Positions 21,401 through 36,400 of a DNA stretch of 64,000 nucleotides are shown one piece after another. Numbering within the stretch: the stretch's first letter is position 1; each line of letters begins with the position of its first letter. The position numbers were made by a program, and so were the translations under genes. Under the pieces are notes generated by a model. That model saw only the letters and a list, made by a program, of their open reading frames with translations. It was not told the DNA's origin and did no database searches. Source of the stretch: Cinnamomum chago (lineage: Eukaryota > Streptophyta > Magnoliopsida > Laurales > Lauraceae); the NCBI GenBank assembly GCA_038049695.1, contig CP142453.1, positions 130,955,001 to 131,019,000 of the forward strand, in the 5' to 3' direction.

Positions 21401-24400
21401 ACCCTTATATTTCCTGGTAGCTTTTAATGAATCCATTACTGTTTCATAAAAAAATGGAGAAAAGATTAAGAAAGATTAAAATTGAGTCTATCACATCCAA
21501 TTACCCCAAATCTATCCACACCTAACCCACAACCTGCACAGAGTCACATAATATTTGCACTTTTGTCTTTAAAAAATTATTATGCGGTTGATTGTTTAGC
21601 AAGGTTTTGATGACTTAGGCTTCTTACATCAGTTATATTTTATTATTCACACAAACATTTACTTTTTAAGTGACCGTCTTGCTGAGCATTTTTGCTGTCT
21701 TCTGATTGTAGATTCCAAGAAAAATTTTTGTTTTCTGGCCGTGGGTACACCTGAGGAAAGAAGGACATGGCTTTATCAATCACAAAAACTTGTTTCAATA
21801 TGCTCATTTATTCTTGCTGAGTGTGACAAGACCTGCTCTTCTGGCCGAGACAAACTTCTGCTTACGTCTCTAGCAATGCAATTGGTTGTTGCTTTAACTG
21901 ATCCAAAAGGTTGGAAAATCATTAACAACGTGAATCTTAGAGATGCACATATTGCAGTAAAGAACTTGATACAGTTTATCACAATAGGAAAAAGTGGTCT
22001 TTACAGCTGCATTAGGAGCTATTTTATGAGGGTTGATGTTCAGATCTCTTCACAAGGATTGGGTGTACAGACAGATGATCATTTATTGATTACTGCAAGT
22101 GCCATAACTTTAGCTTTGCGTCCTTTTCATCTTATGAGGCTTGATATAAGTGATGTTGGCCTCTTGGACGTGAAAGAAGCTGCTGAGCAGTACTGTACTC
22201 ATTTTCTTACAGTTCCTTGGCTTGCTAAACGCTTACCAGCAGTTCTCTTGCCTGCTTTGAAGCATGAGTCTGTATTATCACCTTCCCTCAAGATTCTAAT
22301 GGTATGGCTATTAAAAAGCACAATGAATTTTCAAATATTCTTGATCTCATTCAATGAAACTTTTAGCTGTAAATTTGTCAAGTTCTTGACAAACTGTATT
22401 GTAGTTGTAAGTATGATTTCAACTTCCAGCTTGCAATTGGTTACTAACTGTGGATGGTGTTCTGTACAATATACATTCTAATTCCGTGTTAACATTAGAA
22501 TGAAAGAAATAATTAGTGGGTACGTTTCATTTGCAAATTGAGGAGTTTTGAGAATGGTGTTATCTTGTTTTTATTTTGTGTTTACTTCCTAACTTATCTT
22601 ATGATATAACATAGCCCCGATTTGAAAATCAGGCTATCGTACCTAAACAGCGAATCCCGATTGATCAAAAATCTGGATTAACAAACAAATCAGGAAAACA
22701 ACGAGTGAAAGTAGAAGCCAGATTAGCCCAAATCGCTAATCCTCCACCTAATTAATCTTTAATCCTTGAGAGAAGCACTCAAATCAATGGAGAAGAGAAA
22801 CAATTGCAAAAACCATGCGAAATATTATCGAGAAAATATCAAAATATTCAACTTGGGGTTGCATGTCTCACATGCTTATGCTTTTATAATGTTCCCCATA
22901 AAATAAAGACTAATCTACTTTTAATCCCAGCCATCCATCCTATCTAACTAATAAAGAAAGATTACTAAAATAAAGTCCTTATTACAATTCAATAATGTGA
23001 TCAAAAGAAAGAACAAAATGAGAAAGCTTCTAAAGAGAATCCTTTATGACTTGGATGTCTGATGAGGAATTGGTCTCATTTCCTTCTTTTATCCTTGCCT
23101 CTTGGATTTTAGAAAATTTCCCAACTCTTGGATATTCCTTGGAAAGTTTCCAACTATCCTCTAGCTCATAGGAAATCATTGGGATGCCACATTATGACTA
23201 AAGGCCTAATCAATCACAGGATCCATGAAATCTAGGCCATTCGCTCTTGTGTCACGATGAAGCATTAAAAAAAACGATAATCATGTCTCCCAAGTATATT
23301 TTCTTGGAAAATGTTCTCCTACAAGCAACAGAATGCCGGAAAATGGACGGGTGGCTTCGTCATGGGCTCATCCGTGATGGGTGGCTTCGTCATGGTGTTG
23401 CTCATAGGAGAAGATTCTCCTATTTTCTTTAGGTTGTTGGTTATTGCTTTCTCAGTGTGAGATCTTGCTCCGGGCGGCACCCTTAACCATGGGGTGTAGT
23501 GTGTCAACCACGGGCTTCCAATGGTGAGTCTTCGCTAGTCCCGCATCGAAAATAGTCTTGACCCTGGGCTTATAAGTAAAACCCTGTCTTAACTCATCAT
23601 GATGCGTTTTAAATCCGTGCGCGGTTGGATCCCATAAGAACTTCGGAGTTAAGCGTGCTCGAGCAGGAGCAATATCGGGATGGGTGACCTCCTGGGAATT
23701 CCTCGCGATCACGTGGCCCAAAGTGAACAATATTGGGCTGAGTTGGGCGGGAATGTGACAATTGGTATTAGAGCCAAGGGCAGCTCTATTTCTGGTGGGG
23801 GAGAGTTTGAGATCTTGGTCTGACCATGGGTCGTAGTATGTTAACCTCGGTTTCCAACGGTGAGTCTTCGCCAATCCTACATTGGAATTACCCAAGTCCT
23901 GACCCTAGGCTTATAAGTCAAATCCTGTCTTAACTCAACATGACTTTAAAGCCGTGCGGCCCCAGATCCCATAAGAATTTCAGAGTTCAGTGTGCTCGTG
24001 CGGGAGCAGTACCGGGATGGGTGACTGCTTGGGAAGTCATCGCGTGCTCACGGGGGCCTAAGCAGACATATCAGGCTGAGTTGGGCGGGGCTTTGACAAT
24101 TGGTATCAGTGTTGATGACGACTCTATTTCCAGTGGGGGAGAGTGTGAGAACTTAGGGCGTAGCGTGTCAACCATGAGCTTCCAACGGCGAGTCTCCGCT
24201 AGTCCCACATCAGAAATATTCAAGTCCTGACCTTGGGCTTATAAGTCAAACCCCGTGTTAACTTAACATAACGCGTTTTAAAGCCGTGCGGCCCCGGATC
24301 CCATAAAAACTCCGGAGTTAAGTGTGCTCGTGAGGGAGTAGTACTGGGATGGGTGACTGCCTAGGAAGTCTTCATGCGTGCACGTGGGCAAAAGCGGACA

Positions 24401-27400
24401 ATATCATGCTGAGTTGAGCGGGGTTGTGACATTCAATAGATGTGAGAGGTCTTCCAATCATTAACCTTGGATGGTACTACAAATGTTCCTCACTTTCCAA
24501 CAGAGGTCGATGGAGCTGATCACATTCTTTCTCCTTGTACACAGTTGGATCATCACATTGTCTGTAGGGATGGGAATGTGTTTAGTTTGTACAAGCGGAC
24601 TCTACCTGAACCTGCTGTAACACGGGTTTATGATTTGCAACATGAAGCCTCCAACTTGATGGTTTTATGATTTGGGATATGAAACCCGCCATGCGACTGG
24701 ACATCTAGTAGTCTGTTTAGATACTAGATAATTTTTATTGCAAAATAATATATTGATAATAATAATTCATTTTTATATTTTATTTTGCATGTAGGAGTAT
24801 TTTGACCCACAACTGCTCAAACTCGTTTAGGTTCTTCTACCCATTTCATTACAGTATATGTGTGTATATATGTATGTTTATATGAACACATCTCCTTCAT
24901 ATATTTCCTTTTTTTACCACATGTGATCTATGATGCCCAGATACAGATATGGATACAAACACTGATATGGGGATCGGGGATACGACTCCTTACGTTTGAA
25001 CATATAGGATACGGATACAGATACGGGTGTCCTAAAGTTTTCTTTTGATCACTTTTGGATCTATGAAATTATCATTGTTTTCGTCCATTTGTAGCTTCGT
25101 TTTATTTTTATTTTTTATGGTGAGAAGTAAAACTAATAAAAGAACTATATAAAATGAAGGACTTTATAAGTAGGATATGTTAAACTTGTTCTCTAGAAGT
25201 ATCAATGTAGTATCAGGTACCAATACAAGTGTTGTATCGGTCCGATACGGATACATTTGGCTTGTACAAGTATCCAAGTATCATAGCATGTGATTCTTTT
25301 GATCTTCTTACTGCCTTGGATAGTTGGATGTTGATTCATTTGCATACATATACATCTCCTTCATACACTGCCTCTTTTACCACTTGTGTCCATACTTTTT
25401 TTTTTTCTACAGTTTGTGATCCATTATTTCACCAAAAGTGGAAGATAGCTATGATTGATGCATTACTACTGAGAAAGAGGAGTAAAATGTCAAAGGATCT
25501 GGGACTAGGATGCTGGTTATTTAAGGGTGTCTTGTAGAATCATTTAGATTGTTCTTTTTCAAGCAGTCGTAATAGACATCTATGTTGCATTTTGAGAGGA
25601 AATGTTAAAAGGATTCTTACATGTATTGTATTGTTTAGCCCTGTAGGACACAAATATGTTATTGTGGAACCTTTATATAAAAGAAGTTGGAAATGTTAAT
25701 TTGTAAATGGATTATTTATGCTCCTGTCTGTTTTTTAGCCACATTTTGCATCCTAAAACATGTGGGAACTAATCAAACAATGGCAGGTGGTGGCAGATTT
25801 CGAAGGAAAAAATCTTTTCTGATATGTCCAAACTGGGGCCATCAGGGGTACCTAGTTATAGTTCTGAGCTTATCCCATGTGCTGGTTGGGCTCTGGCCAA
25901 CATCATAAACTTGGCAGCGGAGTATGATAATGATTCTGGTCTCCCCGGACATTTTGTCAGAGGCCTAGATTGTGGTGTTTATGTTCTTGCAGTAACCACC
26001 CTTTCAGAGAACTTGATGCAATGGCTTGCAAATGTTAGACAAATGCAGGAGAATGATGAGGTCCCGTGTGATGAATCCACAGAGACTGTTCATCTTGATA
26101 ATTCTCTAGGGGATGCTGCTTTTGGATCTATTAGAATGTCATACATAGAGCTTCTTAAACCTTTACATCAGCAGTGGCATCTTATGAAGCTTCTGGCCGT
26201 GGTGAACAAAGATGTTCTTAGTAAAGAAGAGGCAGATATTTTTCTTGCAAATCGGAAGCTTGAATATTCAGAAAAGTTGGGATTTGTTGATATTGCAGTC
26301 TTTTATTCATGCATATTGCAAATATTTTCTTCACTCAATCCCTTGGCCGGTTCATTGCCAATTCTTAACATACTATCCTTCACTCCGGGGTTTCTTGTTG
26401 AGCTATGGGGTGTGCTAGAAAGTACCCTCTTCAGTAAAATAGGTCATTTTGCCGAAGGCACTCGTGCAAATGTAATTTCTGGGAGTCAGGATGTTACAGT
26501 CCTGGAGAAAAAGCAAGGGCGGGTCATGAAAGATGCAGGAAGTAAATGGGTGTCTGTGTTACAAAAGATCTCTGGTAAATCATCATCGACAGAGGTGGAT
26601 TGTTCCCATGCAATGGACCCGCCAAGGCATCCAGTGAATGATGATGCTTATGATTATTGGGATGTTGAGCCTTTGAGACATGGTCCTGAAGGTATTTCTA
26701 AGGACGTAGCTCGTCTGCTGCATTTGTTCTGTGCTACTTATGCACACCTGCTGTTGGTTCTTGATGATATAGAGTTCTATGAAAAGCAGGTAAAATCCAA
26801 TGCTGGTTTGCTAGCTCGATTCTCAAATTTTTTGGCGTGTTGCAACTAGGCCTGGTCTGGTCCACTAACCAGCCTCCTTTGGGGGCTGTATATGAGCTGA
26901 ATCAACTAGCCTTTTGCCTTGTCCTGTGCCAAATTTCTAGACCTATTTCTAAATAGGTTATCTGGTCCTCTGTTTGCCTTAGGCCTGGAATGGTGGTCAA
27001 TGGGCTGGTCTCTGGGTTTACTTTCAGGCTTGTGTTTTGTTTCTGGTCTTGAATAGTTGACTTGGTAAATAAGTGGCTGGATTTGGCATGAGTCTGTTGG
27101 CCTTTGAGCTAGCCTGGACCTGATTTCTAGATTGATAGCTGAATGGGTTTTATGCAGGATGTTTTATTTAAGGTCTGAAAAGATGGCACAGCTCAGCTTT
27201 GCCGGACTTTTTTACATAGTTTATCTGGCTCTTGGCTAATGAGCTTGGTCAGGCCTTTCATGCTTGTTGGACTGGTAGTTGTAACTCTACTTTTTGATGT
27301 TTCTAAATATCTACCTATCTTGCTGTGAGCTAGGTACCCTTTGTGCTCGAGCAGCAGCGAAGGATTGTGTCAATGCTAAATACCTTAGTGTACAATTGCT

Positions 27401-30400
27401 TCTCTTATAACAACGGACAACACAAGGGACAGAACAGTAAACCTTTAATGGATGCAGCAGTGAGATGCCTTCATCTGTTGTATGAGAGGGATTGTAGGCA
27501 CAGGTTTTGTCCTCGTCCTTTGTGGCTTGCACCTGCTAGAAAAAATCGGCTTCCAATTGCTGTTGCTGCCAGAGCTCATGAAGCTGTATCCACTAATGTA
27601 CGCTTTGGGGATACCTTAACCAATCCATGCTTGGGTTCTGTAATCACAGCAATTCCACATGTATTTCCATTTGAAGAGAGGTAACTTTTACAAGAAGTTC
27701 TGAAGAATCTAGGATTGTTTGCTTATGACAAAATGATGTGGTGTTTTTAAGTTTTTTTTTTTTTTATACCATATTTGTAGGCATTGACATATATATATAT
27801 ATATATATTTGTCTCTATATGCATGCTTATGTGTTTGTCAAGTATCTGTAGCAATGCGGTTGATTTTTGTTAATATAATTTTGCACATTTCAAATTGTGA
27901 ATCACACCATTTGACGTGTAGGACCTAGTTCGGACGGCTTGCAACACAAAAATAACATAGATGAGATGATCATAATTATTCGTACTTTCTTTTAATGGTT
28001 CTATTCAACAAGAGCCTGTAGCTTAGTTGGATGGTGCTCAGTGTCGCAATTATGATGGTCAAGTCTCAAGTCAAATTACCCATTTATTAAAAAATATATT
28101 CCTTTTCTTTAATAATGTTAACATGCATATTTTTTTGAATGATGACTTTATAAATGAAGAATGCAAAAGACAATATAAGTGAGATATGCTGAAGCCCCGA
28201 ACAAAACAAAGAGAACCAAAAACATTAAAAGGTCAAAGTTGAAAGATCAATAAGGAAAATCCCTTTGCATCGAAATGGATAAGGTCTGACTCCCTGCATC
28301 CTCCATAGCCAAGGGTTCAACAGCTTTCTTAATGTGAGAAAAGGCTGCCACATCAGCTAGCCTCCAAGGTGACTTGCTCATGCCTGAAGCTTACCTGATT
28401 ACACAGATTCACCCTCGTAATGAATATTGAGGCGCCGAGCTTCCTGAAGGCCTGTCCTTAAGGCTAGCATTTTTACTTCATTATCTGTGCAACTGTCCAC
28501 TGGCTCAAAGAAGGACAAAGTACAAAGTTGCTGCACTATCAAGAATAACACCACCTTACCTGTGGGTTTCAGGTCACCGACAACGCTACCATCAAAATTC
28601 AGCTTAAAGAAGCCCTCTGGAGGTGGGATACAATTGAAGTGGGGTGAGATAAATGAGAGAAGGCCACCTCCTCCGAGTTCATCAAAATGGAAGAAATGGA
28701 GAAGTCCATAAACTGTGGAGGGATTGACACCCATGATGCAACAAGAAACTTTCATCAAAATGGAAGAAATGGAGAAGTCCATAAACTGTGGAAGGATTGA
28801 CACCCATGATGCAACAAGAAACTTCACCTTTCCCAGCATGTTTTCTTTCAAAGAGGCCCTACCTTAAAAGCAACACGCATTGCGCATTTCCCATATCACC
28901 CATATAATGGCCAAAGGAAACTCTCCACATAGTCTTACCCCTAGTCAAACCATCTGACATTGCCCAAGCTTCAAATAGCTGAGTAACTGGTTTGGGGAAA
29001 GCCCAATTGCATCTGAAGCATCTTAACACTGAGTTCTGTAGGAAGCAATCAATCATGCACTTGACTCTTGAGGAACAAATGGTCCAGTGATTCTGCATCT
29101 TGCAAGCACATAGAACAGATGTTCACAATGTTGAGTCACGGCGATGGACATTATCCACAGTAAGAATGCTCCCCCTAAGGGCTGACTCTCCTGAACGCTA
29201 AAACCATCAAAGGGGCTTTGACATGCCAAAGTCACCTCCTAGGCATGGTTTAAAAAATCGGCCGAGTCCGAGTCGACTCGGACTTACACACACACCGAGT
29301 TGGGTCCTATGGGACCCAGACTTGAAATCATGTGACTCGGCTGACTTGGCCATGCCGCCATAGGACTCAGCCCTCTTGAACATTTTATTTGAAATTGGAA
29401 CTCGGCTGAGTCGACTCGGACTTGGCCATTGCTGAGTCGGGTCCCGAGTCCGATTTTTTAAATGTTGCTCCTAGATGAATCTGGGATAGAGCTTGTTGCT
29501 AGAATCATGTAAAGAGAAGAAACAAAGAATAAGCCATCCATCAGCAGTGCACACCTTGTGGCCGCTACCGCTGCTGGGATATACACTCTGGTGAAGCATC
29601 CAACATAGCTGCTGGGATATACACTCCGGTGAAGTATCTAACATAGCAAAGGGCCGGCGTTCCTCTTCCTATGTTAAACTCCTTCTGAAAATTGGACGCC
29701 AAGTGATTAAATCACCTGATTTGCTCATGTAACTTTGCTCCATGGACCGTGGATACCTTGTGCAATGAAAAAGGAAAGGGAACTGACTAGCTAAACTTTT
29801 GTCTCCCACCTAGGTATCTAACCAAAATTTGATATAATCATTTGTACTAATGCGAAATTTGATGTTCAACATAAATGCATCCTTCACTGACATAAGACCC
29901 CTCCAAATACCAGATTTCTAAGAATTATGATTAGGAATGTCCCACCCTTCTCTACTAAGCCCATATTTAGCTGTGACAATCTGCTTCCGTACACCTTCAT
30001 GATCATCCCTTAGTCTCCATAGTCATTTGTCCAAAAGTTCTTGGTTCATCAGTCTGATAGGTCTGAAATCCAAACCACCCTCCTTGTTGAACTTGCACAA
30101 CGAATCCGAGGCCACAAGATAATACTTCCATTTGTCCTCTCGCCCATGCCATAGGAAGTTGCTTTGGAATCTTTCAATCCTGCATGCAACCACCACTGGA
30201 CACTTAAACAGCGACATGTAGCATGTTCAAAGGTTAGATAGGGCCAAATTTATGAGGGTGATCCACCCCCTAGAAATAGATACCTCGATTTCCAAGTCAC
30301 CTATCTTCTCTCCATTCTTTCAACCACGGGACTCTATCCATGGAACTTTGGAAGCCCTTCCTAAAGACAAAGGAAGACGAAATAAGTTGTCAGGAGAGTG

Positions 30401-33400
30401 CTTGCTTTACAGACCTTAAGGTCTGTCAACCTCTAAAGGAAATCAAATCACAAACCCCAATAATCTCGCTTTTGAAGAAGTTAACCCTGAGCCTGGAAAC
30501 CGGGTCAAAACACAGCAAGGTAGCCTTTGCATTTTTTTATCTCATCCTCCGTCGCCTCAAAAAAAAAATAAGGATGTCATGTGCAAATTTATGATGGTTG
30601 ACGGAGAGGTCATCCGTAGCCGAATTAAACCCAGAAATAAGCCCAGCATTCCCTGCAGCTCTTATCATCTTGCTGAGAGCCTTCCTATTAAATAGGACAA
30701 AGAGGAAGGGGGACAAGGGGTCACCTTGACACAAACCCTTTGAATGAGAAAGAAGCCTTTTATAGGGACCTATTGATAATGTTAAATCTTAACGCGTATA
30801 GATATAAATTTGGATCTTGCGTGGAGATCATGGTGTTTGATACCATATCCGCTCCAATAGATATGCGTATCTGTGTCCTTGTAACAGACTTCTTGCTTGT
30901 TAGCACTCCAAAATGATTCTGTCGTCTTACTAGATCAGATCTATTGTTTCTTGCGCCTTGTGTTTTCCTAGTTCCAACTGGTAAAGGTTGAGTACAGTTT
31001 ACCGGATTAGAAGAAAGTTTATGCAGCTCAATCCACATCCATGGACATTGATCGAGAAATACAAGACATTGATTGAGCATTCAAGTATTTGGATGGTCAT
31101 GATCGGAATGGGCCAAGTCCCCATAACCATGTCAGGGGCTGTTTTGACAAACAGTTATAATGCAGGGCTTTTTCTGTAAATTACAGGAAACTGCAGAAAA
31201 AATACAGCAGACATGCTACAAAAAAAAAAAAAAAAAAAAAAAAAAGAAGAAGAAAAAAGTAAAAAGTAAAAGAAAGAAAAAAAGAGGTTAGCCCAAGGGT
31301 CCTCATAACATGTGCCAGGTCGGCCAGGTGAGACCCACAGAACTGAATGTCCATACGGCCTTGAATGATCCTGGATTTGATTCTTTTCCTTCAACTTTCC
31401 TGCATTCAAGTAATTAGAGATTCCCTATTTTATTTAAGTAGATATTTGATGAGTTGGGTAAGGATTTGAGTTTAATCTAAAGATTTTTAGGATTTAGAAG
31501 CTCTATATACATAATATTGTTGGATTGTTATGGGTTTTCTCTGACTTTTCTGATTTCAGTAAGTTGACAATTTGAACAATTATTCATTGATATTGTTTCT
31601 CTCCTTGGTCGAATATCATTCCTTGGTCTAATTTAGGTTAGGCAATTTAATTTATGCTCCATGTTATTTCTGATTTTCTGTAATTTCTCGGGATTTTCTA
31701 TAAATTGTGGGCTTGGGTTTCACCAACGGTCCAATTTGTGAATCAGGACTACATCAAAAGTTTACATTTTGTTTTGTTTATGTGATTGCAACAGATCTTC
31801 ATATAACAGGTGTATAGTATCTCCAAGACTCCAAGTGCCTAATAGTTTCTATTTTTATTTGCATTACAAGCTTGTGCTTTTAGTGCCTAATAGAAGGGTC
31901 TTAAGAGTTTTTACTTTAAAGACTATTCCCTTCACTCTAACGTAATTAGGAACAGGAGTGCGCGGCTCTTTTTGTAATGTGTTGTATGCTCTTTTATTTT
32001 ATTTTTGTACACTATGTTTATTTATTTTAGCAATTTTTTTATTATAGAAAATAATCATGTAGATATTATCTAAAGCACTTGAGCATCCTTTTTTTGACTT
32101 TTAATTTTTATTTAGGCACTTGACTACCACTACAGTGGGTTGTATTCAAAGCAGGGTTTTAAAAATCAGTTGCACCTTTTTATAAGTGACCGGAGAAGTC
32201 TCATTCCAAGTTGGCTGAGTCTGAATCTGAGTCTAAGTCGGCCAAGTCCCATTATAAAGGGCTTCTTTTGCAAGGTTTATGGATCCTGAAGGGGACTTGG
32301 TCGGACTCGACTGAGTGGCATGCGACTCTTTTGCTTTACTCTACTTGAGGGGGACTGAGTTGCCCCTGAAGACTGAGATTTTAAACCTTGATTCAAAGTA
32401 GCCTGCAAGTTTAAATGGTTCTCGAAGTTGTAATGCTGTAGTTGTGACTAAATACTTGCCCTTCCTATAATTCGGTAGTTAGCTTATGCCTTCCATCAAC
32501 CCTAAATTGTGCTTATTTTAATGAGATGTTCGTACTTTTTGCAGAGTTCAGATGTTTAGAGAATTTATCAAAATGGATAAAGTTTCTAGAAGAATGGCAG
32601 GTGAAGTGGGAGGGCTTTGCCCAGGTTCAATAGAGATAGTAATTCGCCGGGATCATATCGTTGAGGATGGATTTAGACAGTTAAACTCCCTTGGATCAAG
32701 GTTAAAATCAGGTATAAACGTGTCATTTGTTAGTGAATTTGGCCTTCCTGAGGCTGGACTAGACTATGGTGGATTGTCGAAAGAGTTTTTAACTGATATA
32801 TCAAGGAAAGCCTTTGATCCTGAGTAAGTTTAAATGTAAATTTTTTATATTTTCTTCTTTCACCGTTTAAAATTTTCTAGACATTCATACAATTTCAGAA
32901 AGTCAGTTATTATTATTATTAATATATTTTCATTGGCATAGGTATGGACTATTTACTCAGACCTCAACTTCAGAGAGACTCTTAATTCCTAATGTCACTG
33001 CAAAATTGGTAGAGAATGGCATTCAGATGATTGAATTTCTGGGACGAGTTGTTGGCAAAGCACTTTATGAAGGAATACTACTGGATTATTCTTTTTCACT
33101 TGTTTTCGTGCAAAAGCTTTTAGGCCGTTATAGCTTTCTTGATGAGCTATCAACACTGGATCCTGAACTCTATAGAAATCTGATCTATGTAAAGGTAATT
33201 CCTACAACTGCAAACACATTCTTTTTATTTTTATTTTTCGGCTTCAGTTCTTTTCTCATCACTTCATAATGTTCTTGAATGTTATAAGTCAATGTTTTGC
33301 TGCTAGTGAAGTATGATATACTGGAGCTTGTTAAGCAGTCATAGACTGTGACTTTGGTTTGGTTGGGGCTAATTTGATAATGGTTGTGGTCAAACTCTAT

Positions 33401-36400
33401 GATGCTCTGGTACTTGTATATGCCTACAGTGATCAAACTTTTTTAGATAATCCATGCTCTGGTCTAACACATGATTCTTATTGATTGGGCCTCTTGAGCC
33501 TGCATCATTGTCACCATTAAATTTGAATGGGCCTCTTGTGCTCTCATCGTGCCCAGTTCCATGACATAGCATTCTTATCCATTGTTCACAATTGGAAGAA
33601 AATTGCTCTCTCCTCTCGTTCCCCATCTTCAATCTGTATTCTTCTATCTCCTCCCACAGGTTGTGTAAGCTAATTTTGATGGTAGTGTGGTGTGTAACTC
33701 AGGTGCTGCACAGGTAGGAGGATTAATTCGCAGTGATGTTTCATTGTGTCTTTTGTCGTTCTCAGGCCCAGCTGGTAGATGCCATCTATGAGTGAATTGT
33801 CAAAAAAAAAAAAAAAAAAAAAACCATTATCATTTGCGAGCTAGTCGTTTTAATCTTCTAGACATTATGGTGGAAGGTTAATTTTGTGTGTTATTGGGTG
33901 GGCTTCCAGTCCTAGGTTCCTTGAAAGATGGCAGATCTGGTGTAGGCGGCATTAGACATTGCTCATCATCTCAATGCTTCCTTCTATCATGTGAAGTGTG
34001 ATGCAAATTCCAAGGCGGATTTGCTCGTGAAGGGAGGAGGTGGGAAACAAAGCCTGGTTATTGCAGCAGACGAGGATATTTCTTTAGCCCTTTAGTTTTA
34101 TATTTATTTAGTTCTTTAGTTTTATCTCTTTTTTTAGTCTTGTTTTGTCTGTGTTGTGTGTTGTAATGAGTATAGTTCTCCAATGCTGTCTTTTGGTTGG
34201 TTTTAATATAGTTATCATTCCCAAAAAAAAAAGAGTCCGACATGTGCTTTATGACTTGACTTGGTTTTATTTCTTTATTTTTGAATGGTAACATGACTTG
34301 AACCCACAACCTCATGGTTGCTACAAGGAGCAACTTTCAATTGCGCTATGGACACAAAAAAGACTCGCAGAGCACAAAATGCACACAAACACACACTGGG
34401 CTACAAATTGCACACAAACGCACATTGGGCATACACTCACAGCCAGTGATGGAGCCAGGATTTCTTTTAGTAGGGGCAGACGATAGTCAACTAGCAGCAG
34501 TGAAGGTGGAATTTATTTTAGAGGAGATCGATAATATTTCCATATTTATTGATTTCTTTTAGTTATCATTTAAAATTTTTATTTATTTATTTCGTTCAGA
34601 GGTTTTTTTTTTTTTTTAATAATACCTAAAGAAAAAATCTTAAATTCGAAAATTCCAATTAAACTTAAAGATAATTGATCAAAACTATGAGAATAATTAA
34701 AATACAAAAATAATAGAGCTCACCATAATGAATCCAAGCTGCTAAAAAAAATCATTTATTCCTTATTTTAGGATTGAGAGTTGTATCCCACTCTAACAAA
34801 ATTGGGCCCATGCCGGATTAATCACTTGTAAATCAATCCTCGCATAATTAATTTATGAATTATTCAGTACTTGTGATTTTTTGATGGGCGACGAGCCCGT
34901 GATAGACATTGGTGGTTGAAAATCTATAGATTAATGACTTGTAATCTTTTGATGGGTCATGATGCCTGCAGTAGAATAGATGATTGAGAGAACATCATTG
35001 ATAGCCATTCATTAATATTATAAAATGGTGAACAACGTAGGAAGATCCATTCTACTCAGACTAAAAGCTCTTCCTTTAAGTGGTTTCCTCAAATTTTACT
35101 CCAACAGGAGTTAGTCCCACCGGTTTTTTTAATAATAACTCCAACAAGAGTTAGCACAAGATATTTTTATTTTGAGGGGACATCCCCTAACAATTTGATG
35201 TTATACATTGAAAAGAAAAACCTACAAAAAAAAATTCCTTTAAAAAAAAATCCTTGCGAAAAAAAGAAGAAGAGAGAAATTCACCGCCATCATTATTTCT
35301 TGATGTATATACTATGATGCCCATGTTTGGACATAGATACATACAAATATATTGTCAACAAATCTGAATATACAGAATCCATAAACACGCATTTTCTGTG
35401 CTTGATTTTGTATGCTAACATATACCCTGAATTATTGATTCTTCCTACACATTTATTCTGATTTTCTCATTTTTCACCTGTCTGGATTTGCCACTACAGC
35501 ATTTTGATGGTGATGTCAAGGAACTCTCTCTTGATTTTACTGTTACAGAAGAATTATTTGGCCAACGAGTTGTCACTGAGCTTAAACCTGGTGGTAAAAA
35601 CATGGCTGTTACAACTGAAAACTGTTTACAGTACATTTATGCAATTGCTGATTATAAACTCAACAGACAGGTTTGTGAGCTTCTGCCAGTTCCATGTTAT
35701 CAAATATTCTTTTGTTTGTTGTGCCAATGCATTCAATGTTGACCTGCAGATACTGCCATTTGCAAATGCATTTTATAGAGGCCTGATTGATCTCATATCA
35801 CCATCTTGGTTGAGCTTATTTAACGCAAGTGAATTCAATCAGGTATACCCTTTGAAATTAATCCTATTAACAATTTTTGAATCTGTGAATTTCAGCATTA
35901 CAAGTAATTCTTCCTTGTCAATAGTTTAGTCTTAGAAGTTATTATCTTTGAAGGTTTAGGGACGAAGAAGAAAGAGGAGGGGTTAGAGAAATTATGATTT
36001 GGCGTAGATGGGAATATATGCATACATGTATAGATAGCATCTATTGCTTGCTCTAGTTGTGGAGCATGGTTCATGCTTGGCATTATTTTAAAACTTGGCC
36101 GAGTTCGAGTTGAGTCGGCTATGTCTTATTGGACATGGTGCCTACAGAATCGCTTGTACCTTGATCACAGTCTTAGTGCAACTCAGCTGAGTTGTAACAG
36201 GATTGCTGGTTAGTGAATCAGTGATTGACGCCAATTTTTAAAATCATTTTACCAAGCCTGGAAAGAATAAAATGTAGTCGGTTTCTTCCAAGTTGGTGAG
36301 GAGAATTAACAGTATGGTCCCCAAAATGTTGTACACCACAATTCTGATTCCAAAGCATTGTACAGCACATGTATCCTTATATATAGCTCTCTCTTTGATG

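Larger units (their letters stand above)
28128..30765 (-). pseudogene. LINE (L1-type) remnant in UPL7 intron 6
   Basis: On the minus strand, in order: a reverse-transcriptase block [20 protein letters not shown] (about 30735-30675) and FAHDILIFF (decayed FADDTLIF), the late-RT block [19 protein letters not shown] with [13 protein letters not shown] (about 30180-30030), then the RNase H start [17 protein letters not shown] (about 28620-28560). It ends in TTCAAAAAAA near 28128. Several frameshifts and stops are present. It is antisense to UPL7. A MITE (29249-29462) and a 73-bp tandem duplication (28678-28823) lie within it. Confidence 0.75.

Noticed and set aside
21741-22481. A stand-alone 246-aa gene
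   Set aside because: It is exon 4 of UPL7 read through its donor site at 22302; the last 60 residues are intron.
23626-24380. Possible 5S rRNA genes
   Set aside because: Only the middle-to-3' part of 5S is present and each copy sits within an LTR next to a tRNA-Met primer-binding site and polypurine tract, which fits Cassandra.
25824-26849. A stand-alone 341-aa gene
   Set aside because: It is UPL7 exon 5 read into intron 5; the frame joins exons 4 and 6 without a shift.
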